Positions 60,681 to 64,000 of a stretch of 64,000 nt of DNA are shown here, piece by piece. The notes beneath the pieces were generated by a model. The model was not told the origin of the DNA and did not search any database. It saw only the letters and a program-made list of their open reading frames with translations. The stretch is from positions 31,904-95,903 of the forward strand of contig JAZSOD010000085.1 of NCBI GenBank assembly GCA_045536775.1. Direction: 5' to 3'. The position numbers were made by a program, and so were the translations under genes. Every line of letters starts with the position of its first letter. Position 1 is the first letter of the stretch. The stretch is from UBA4717 sp045536775 (GTDB lineage Bacteria; Bacillota; Clostridia; Oscillospirales; CAG-272).

Positions 60681-62760
60681 AGATGAAACTGAACAAGAAA
60701 TTTACGATCATACATATAACAACTCCGAACAAAGTCGGATATATTGCCGAGAAAATCATCCATTTTATACTTCCTGTCTCACGTTTCACGGTAAGTAATG
60801 TCGTGGAACAAGGCCAATGCATAATGGAAAAGAGCATTACGTTCAATGCGGTTACTGCGGTCCAACCATTATTTACGAGCACTTCACTTATTACATTCAT
60901 TGACGTTGCGTCGCTGATACTTCCCGAGGCCTGATAACACATAAGGATTATCGGTAATACAATTTCGTTTGCAGGTAAGCCCAAGATAAAGCCGACGAGT
61001 ATCACGCCGTCGAGCCCCATTAAAGCTCCCAGAGGATCAAGAAAATCAGCGAAATGCAAAAGCAGACTTTTGTCGCCTGCATATACGTTTGCAATAAGCC
61101 ACAAAACCGCGCCAGCAGGTGCCGCAACAACCACGGCTCTGCCGAGAACAGACAGAATACGTTCAGTAAGCGATCGTGCCAAAACCTTCCACAATTGCGG
61201 AGGTCTGTAAGGCGGAAGCTCAAGAATGAAGGATGACGCTTCCCCCTTCAAAACAGTCGCCGACAGTATTTTTGTTGCAACGAAAGTCATTATTACGCTT
61301 AAGACAATGAAACACGCAAGTATCACAGACGTAGCAAGTGAGCCACCGAGAGAATTGTTAACGAAAAATATACTTGCAAGTGCGATCAGGATAGGAAACC
61401 TCCCGTTGCAAGGGCAAAAATTATTCGTAAGTATTGCGAGAAGTCTCTCGCGAGGAGAATCTATTATCCTCGCACCGACAACTCCCGCGGCATTACATCC
61501 AAAGCCCATACACATTGTAAGCGCCTGCTTTCCGCAAGCATCACATTTTCTGAAGGGTCTGTCAAGATTATATGCTATTCTCGGCAAATAACCCGAATCC
61601 TCGAGCAACGTAAAGAGAGGAAAAAATATTGCCATCGGCGGCAGCATTACAGATACAACTGTTGAAAGTACGTTGTATGCACCGTCAAGAATGATCCCCG
61701 TCAACCAATCGGGTGAATTTACAAAATCCAAAAACAAGTATAGCCAATTTCCGATTTTCTCAAACAAAGATGAAAGCCATCTTGACGGATAATTTGCACC
61801 AACGATAGTAACCCAGAATACAAACACCAGAAATGCAAGCATTATAGGCATTCCCGTTAGTTTTCCTGTAAATAGCTTGTCAAGACGTCTGTCGAATACT
61901 GCGTAACGTTCGCCCTTGAATTTCACACACTTATTATATATTTCGGTAGATGTTCTGTTGATTATTCCGACTGTTACGTCCTTTACGTCGCTTAAATTGA
62001 GACCGGAAGTCTCAAGGAGCTTGAAGGCTCTTTCTTTTGCCAAGATAAATTCACCGTTATATGTAATTGGTTTTTTATAATATTCGTTGATTTTCGCTTC
62101 AAAATCCGTAGCTCCCTCAATAATTTTAAGAGCCATAAATCGACTCCTTTGGGAATCACACGTCAGCTTCTCCAGCGTCAGAGCAAGTATCCCTACAGCA
62201 GTTTCAATTTCTTCGGGATAATCAACGATTTGAGGGGATACGCTTTTCGGCAACACCAGCTTCTCGAACTCTCTTTTCAATATTTGGGCACTGCGCTTTC
62301 GTCGTCCTACCGTTTTAACAACCTTTACACCAAGATATTCTTCAAGCTTTGCTTCATCAACGAATATTCCTTTTCGTTTTGCCTCATCGCATAGATTTAT
62401 ACAGACAAGCATATTAGGGCACAACTCGGAAATTTGCAAAACAAGATTGAGGTTTCTCTCAAGACAGGTAGCATCGCAAACAACTACTACACCGTCACAT
62501 TTGCCGAAGCATATATAGTCACGCGCTATTTCCTCCTCTTTAGAATGAGCCATAAGAGAGTAGGAACCGGGAATATCAACAACAGTAAAGGAATTACCGT
62601 TCACCTCAACATCGCCATACGCCAAATCAACGGTTTTCCCCGTCCAGTTCCCCGTGTGCTGATTCATTCCGGTAAGAGAATTAAACAATGTGCTTTTGCC
62701 AACATTGGGATTTCCTGCAAACACTATTATTTTGCCTTCCGTATCAGGATTATTTAACAT
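60679..62760 (-). CDS. feoB: Ferrous iron transport protein FeoB
   Basis: Fe(II) importer with an N-terminal GTPase. 693 residues from ATG at 62760 (GGAGGAGC upstream). G1 GNPNVGKS at 16-23, G3 DIPGSYSL near 62, G4-like NLCDEAKR near 130; the transmembrane permease has Gate motifs CNAAGVVGARIIDS and NFCPCNGRFPILIA. The order is feoA then feoB. Length is a little shorter than the E. coli protein, normal for Clostridia. Confidence 0.96.
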   Translation of the reverse strand: MLNNPDTEGKIIVFAGNPNVGKSTLFNSLTGMNQHTGNWTGKTVDLAYGDVEVNGNSFTVVDIPGSYSLMAHSKEEEIARDYICFGKCDGVVVVCDATCLERNLNLVLQISELCPNMLVCINLCDEAKRKGIFVDEAKLEEYLGVKVVKTVGRRKRSAQILKREFEKLVLPKSVSPQIVDYPEEIETAVGILALTLEKLTCDSQRSRFMALKIIEGATDFEAKINEYYKKPITYNGEFILAKERAFKLLETSGLNLSDVKDVTVGIINRTSTEIYNKCVKFKGERYAVFDRRLDKLFTGKLTGMPIMLAFLVFVFWVTIVGANYPSRWLSSLFEKIGNWLYLFLDFVNSPDWLTGIILDGAYNVLSTVVSVMLPPMAIFFPLFTLLEDSGYLPRIAYNLDRPFRKCDACGKQALTMCMGFGCNAAGVVGARIIDSPRERLLAILTNNFCPCNGRFPILIALASIFFVNNSLGGSLATSVILACFIVLSVIMTFVATKILSATVLKGEASSFILELPPYRPPQLWKVLARSLTERILSVLGRAVVVAAPAGAVLWLIANVYAGDKSLLLHFADFLDPLGALMGLDGVILVGFILGLPANEIVLPIILMCYQASGSISDATSMNVISEVLVNNGWTAVTALNVMLFSIMHWPCSTTLLTVKRETGSIKWMIFSAIYPTLFGVVICMIVNFLFSFI

Positions 62761-62800
62761 ATAGCTCCTCCGCAAAGCTGCTATTTACTGTAGTTAACAC

Positions 62801-62829
62801 AAAACCCCTTGATATTTCAAGGGGTTTTT
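62801..62829. terminator. Hairpin between feoA and feoB
   Basis: A 12-bp perfect stem AAAACCCCTTGA/TCAAGGGGTTTT around a TATT loop. The feoA stop codon lies inside the stem. On the minus strand it is followed by GTGTTAAC, a weak T-run, so readthrough is likely partial and feoB could be attenuated relative to feoA. It could also be a terminator for plus-strand transcription. Confidence 0.55.
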
Positions 62830-63053
62830 ATATCTACCGCGATCTTAGCACAGTCAATACCTCTTATGGCAATTACCGCGCCCTTTATCAGATACGCAGA
62901 CGGGTCGCCGAGCGGGCTTTTACCCACACACTCGATAATACTGCCGTTAATTAGTCCTATGTCTAAAAAACGTCTCTTCAAATCAGCTTCGGTCTTGTTT
63001 TCGATAACTATTCCGGTTTCGCCGAGCCGTAGTTCGTTCATTTGCTTTATCAT
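62817..63053 (-). CDS. feoA: Ferrous iron transport protein FeoA
   Basis: 78-residue SH3-like partner of FeoB. LRLGETGIVIENKTEADLKRRFLDIGLINGSIIECVGKSPLGDP shows the FeoA core with the RLxDlGli-type turn and SPLGDPxAY. The start is not certain: ATG at 63053 was chosen, with a GTG at 63062 and an ATG at 63041 as options; no clear ribosome binding site is present. First gene of the feoAB unit. No Fur-type box was recognised upstream. Confidence 0.85.
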   Translation of the reverse strand: MIKQMNELRLGETGIVIENKTEADLKRRFLDIGLINGSIIECVGKSPLGDPSAYLIKGAVIAIRGIDCAKIAVDIKTP

Positions 63054-63157
63054 AATTACCACATTTTACTGATACTTTCGTACCATTAACAGTATATGTC
63101 AAGTAAAATGCTATGCTACAAAAAAGACAGTCCCAAAGGACTCAATGTCATTAACTT

Positions 63158-63185
63158 AAGCCGCAAATCTTGCGATTTGCGGCTT
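63158..63185 (+). terminator. Hairpin resembling a terminator
   Basis: An 11-bp perfect stem, AAGCCGCAAAT with ATTTGCGGCTT, loop CTTGCG, followed on the plus strand by TTGCC. It lies in the gene-free stretch 63063-63540 together with a short GACAGTCC/GGACT..TGTC hairpin (63126-63149) and a CGGAATT/AATTCCG hairpin (about 63198-63214). Which transcript it serves is unclear. Confidence 0.45.
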
Positions 63186-63238
63186 TTGCCATGCTGCGGA
63201 ATTCACAATTCCGTTAACCAAAATTCAGAAAATGTTGC

Positions 63239-63267
63239 TTGCATTTTCGGCTCAAATTGCATATAAT
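63239..63267 (+). promoter_or_regulatory. Promoter of the GA-rich element
   Basis: TTGCAT (63239-63244), 17-bp spacer, TATAAT (63262-63267). The predicted start near 63274 coincides with the left inverted repeat of the GA-rich element. Confidence 0.65.
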
Positions 63268-63273
63268 AATAGT

Positions 63274-63534
63274 AAGCACAGCAGATAAACCGATTTTTGA
63301 GAGACTGGCGAGATAAGAGAGATTCTGAGATAAGAGTGAGAATTCCCCCATATTTGAGACAGATTTAATTCCATTTTACAGATATTTTTTATTGAGAGAC
63401 TAACACAGACATAACAGATCAGAGCGACAAGAGAGATAATTGAGACTGGAGAGACATGAGAGACAAATTGCCCACTATATTCGGGCTTTGTTTCTCTTTT
63501 TGTTTTATCTGCCTGTGCTAATCTGTAAAATGGG
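63274..63534 (+). ncRNA. GA-rich non-coding element with terminal inverted repeats
   Basis: Starts at a good promoter and has no ORF on either strand of any family I recognise. GAGAGAC occurs at 63299, 63394, 63449 and 63458, and GAGATAAGAG at 63310 and 63327; the interior is almost all purine on this strand. AGCACAGCAGATAAA (63275-63289) and TTTATCTGCCTGTGCT (63504-63519) are inverted with a one-base difference; CCATTTTACAGAT (63371-63383) and ATCTGTAAAATGG (63521-63533) are exact inverses. It may be a mobile-element-derived repeat or an unknown RNA. Confidence 0.45.
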
Positions 63535-63540
63535 GTTATC

Positions 63541-64000
63541 CTCAACAACATTTATGTGTATTGTCATATGCAACCGCAACCGAAGATGGACGAAATCGGC
63601 GCGTTGCGGTTCATGATAGAATGGCTGGACTTCCCGCAAAAAACGATTATCATAGCCGATCGCGGCTATGAGTCCTATAATACGTTCGCGCATTTTTTAG
63701 AAAATCCGAACGTGGACTTCCTAATCCGCGTGAAGCAGAGCCAATCGGCAATGCGCGAGATCAAGAAACTGCCGATGATGGAGCTGGACACCGATGTTTC
63801 GTTTACGATAACTACAACGCAAACGAATGCGGACAAGGCAAACGGCTACATACTGCTTCAAAGGCACAAGCACAGACAAGCAGTATAGTGCAAACACAAG
63901 AAACAAGCGGTGGGACTTCCCATCGCCGTACCCGATGAAATTCCGCGTGGTGCGTTTCCTGCTCCCATCGGGAGACTATGAAACAATCGCCACAAGCCTA
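63541..64000 (+). pseudogene. IS4-type transposase fragment, frameshifted
   Basis: An open frame from about 63541 to the stop at 63888 encodes MDEIGALRFMIEW..., ADRGYESYNTFAHFLE and FLIRVKQ, matching the central DDE transposase core around the second catalytic Asp (ADRGY). After the stop, a +1 frame continues to the window end with NKRWDFPSPYPMKFRVV and RFLLPSGDYETIATSL, the family's downstream block. The shift lies between about 63860 and 63890. The N-terminal third of a normal IS4 transposase is absent upstream, replaced by the GA-rich element. So it is a decayed insertion sequence that continues past the window. Confidence 0.8.

Noticed and set aside
63054..63120. Promoter and Fur box for feoAB
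   Set aside because: TTGACA is present on the minus strand near 63094-63106, but no -10 at proper distance and no 19-bp Fur-type palindrome is visible.
63299..63464. Possible CRISPR array from GAGAGAC repeats
   Set aside because: Repeats are only 7-10 bases and irregularly spaced; no spacer-repeat pattern and no cas genes.

Overview
The window reads as a chromosomal segment of a low-GC, spore-forming, anaerobic Bacillota, most likely class Clostridia and possibly gut-associated. Supporting signs are sigG, rex, a WalRK-WalHI operon, a T-box riboswitch, ylxR/ylxQ inside the nusA-infB operon, DnaD and DnaC-like primosome genes, and FeoAB. Genes are dense, mostly on the minus strand, often overlapping by 1-20 bases. 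Nearly all promoters I can read are SigA-type with 16-17 bp spacers. I cannot name the genus from the sequence alone.

Layout. 1-3.5 kb (+): 3' end of tilS, then hpt and ftsH. 3.6-4.3 kb (+): a promoter, a long leader that can fold like a stand-alone RNA, then nrdR. 4.3-9.2 kb (-): rimP-nusA-ylxR-ylxQ-infB translation operon. 9.2-17.3 kb (-): carbohydrate ABC importer (binding protein, two permeases, ATPase) with malQ and glgP, an alpha-glucan uptake and breakdown operon. 17.4-20.9 kb (-): tig-clpP-clpX proteostasis operon; trigger factor has an 84-residue histone-H1-like tail. 21-29 kb (-): secA-rbgA-rnhB-yraN-dipeptidase-thrC-phosphoesterase. 29-36 kb (-): pepD; an unusual XRE/cupin/acyl-CoA synthetase fusion preceded by a T-box; putP; a short-chain dehydrogenase. 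36-36.6 kb: repeat-rich spacer and a tRNA-Arg/tRNA-His pair. 36.6-39.9 kb: ECF sigma/anti-sigma pair (-), alaX (+), HAD phosphatase (-). 39.2-45.9 kb (-): galU-comEB-ywlE-rimI-tsaD-rex-dnaD-dnaC-HAD operon. 46.1-54.3 kb (+): pseudouridine synthase, DUF3810 metalloprotease-like protein, a degenerate NodB-fold protein, then walR-walK-walH-walI. 54.5-57 kb: murA (+), sigG (-), small membrane protein (+). 57-59.7 kb (-): acyltransferase-like protein and acyl-CoA ligase. 59.9-63.1 kb: birA (+), feoA-feoB (-). 63.1-64 kb: a GA-rich, promoter-bearing non-coding element next to a broken IS4-type transposase.

The most unusual points are the T-box controlling a regulator/acyl-CoA-synthetase fusion, the H1-like tail on trigger factor, the structured leader before nrdR, the GA-rich element at 63.3-63.5 kb, the catalytically dead NodB protein embedded in the WalRK operon, and an E2-like acyltransferase lacking its catalytic histidine. 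The rest is ordinary core genome.
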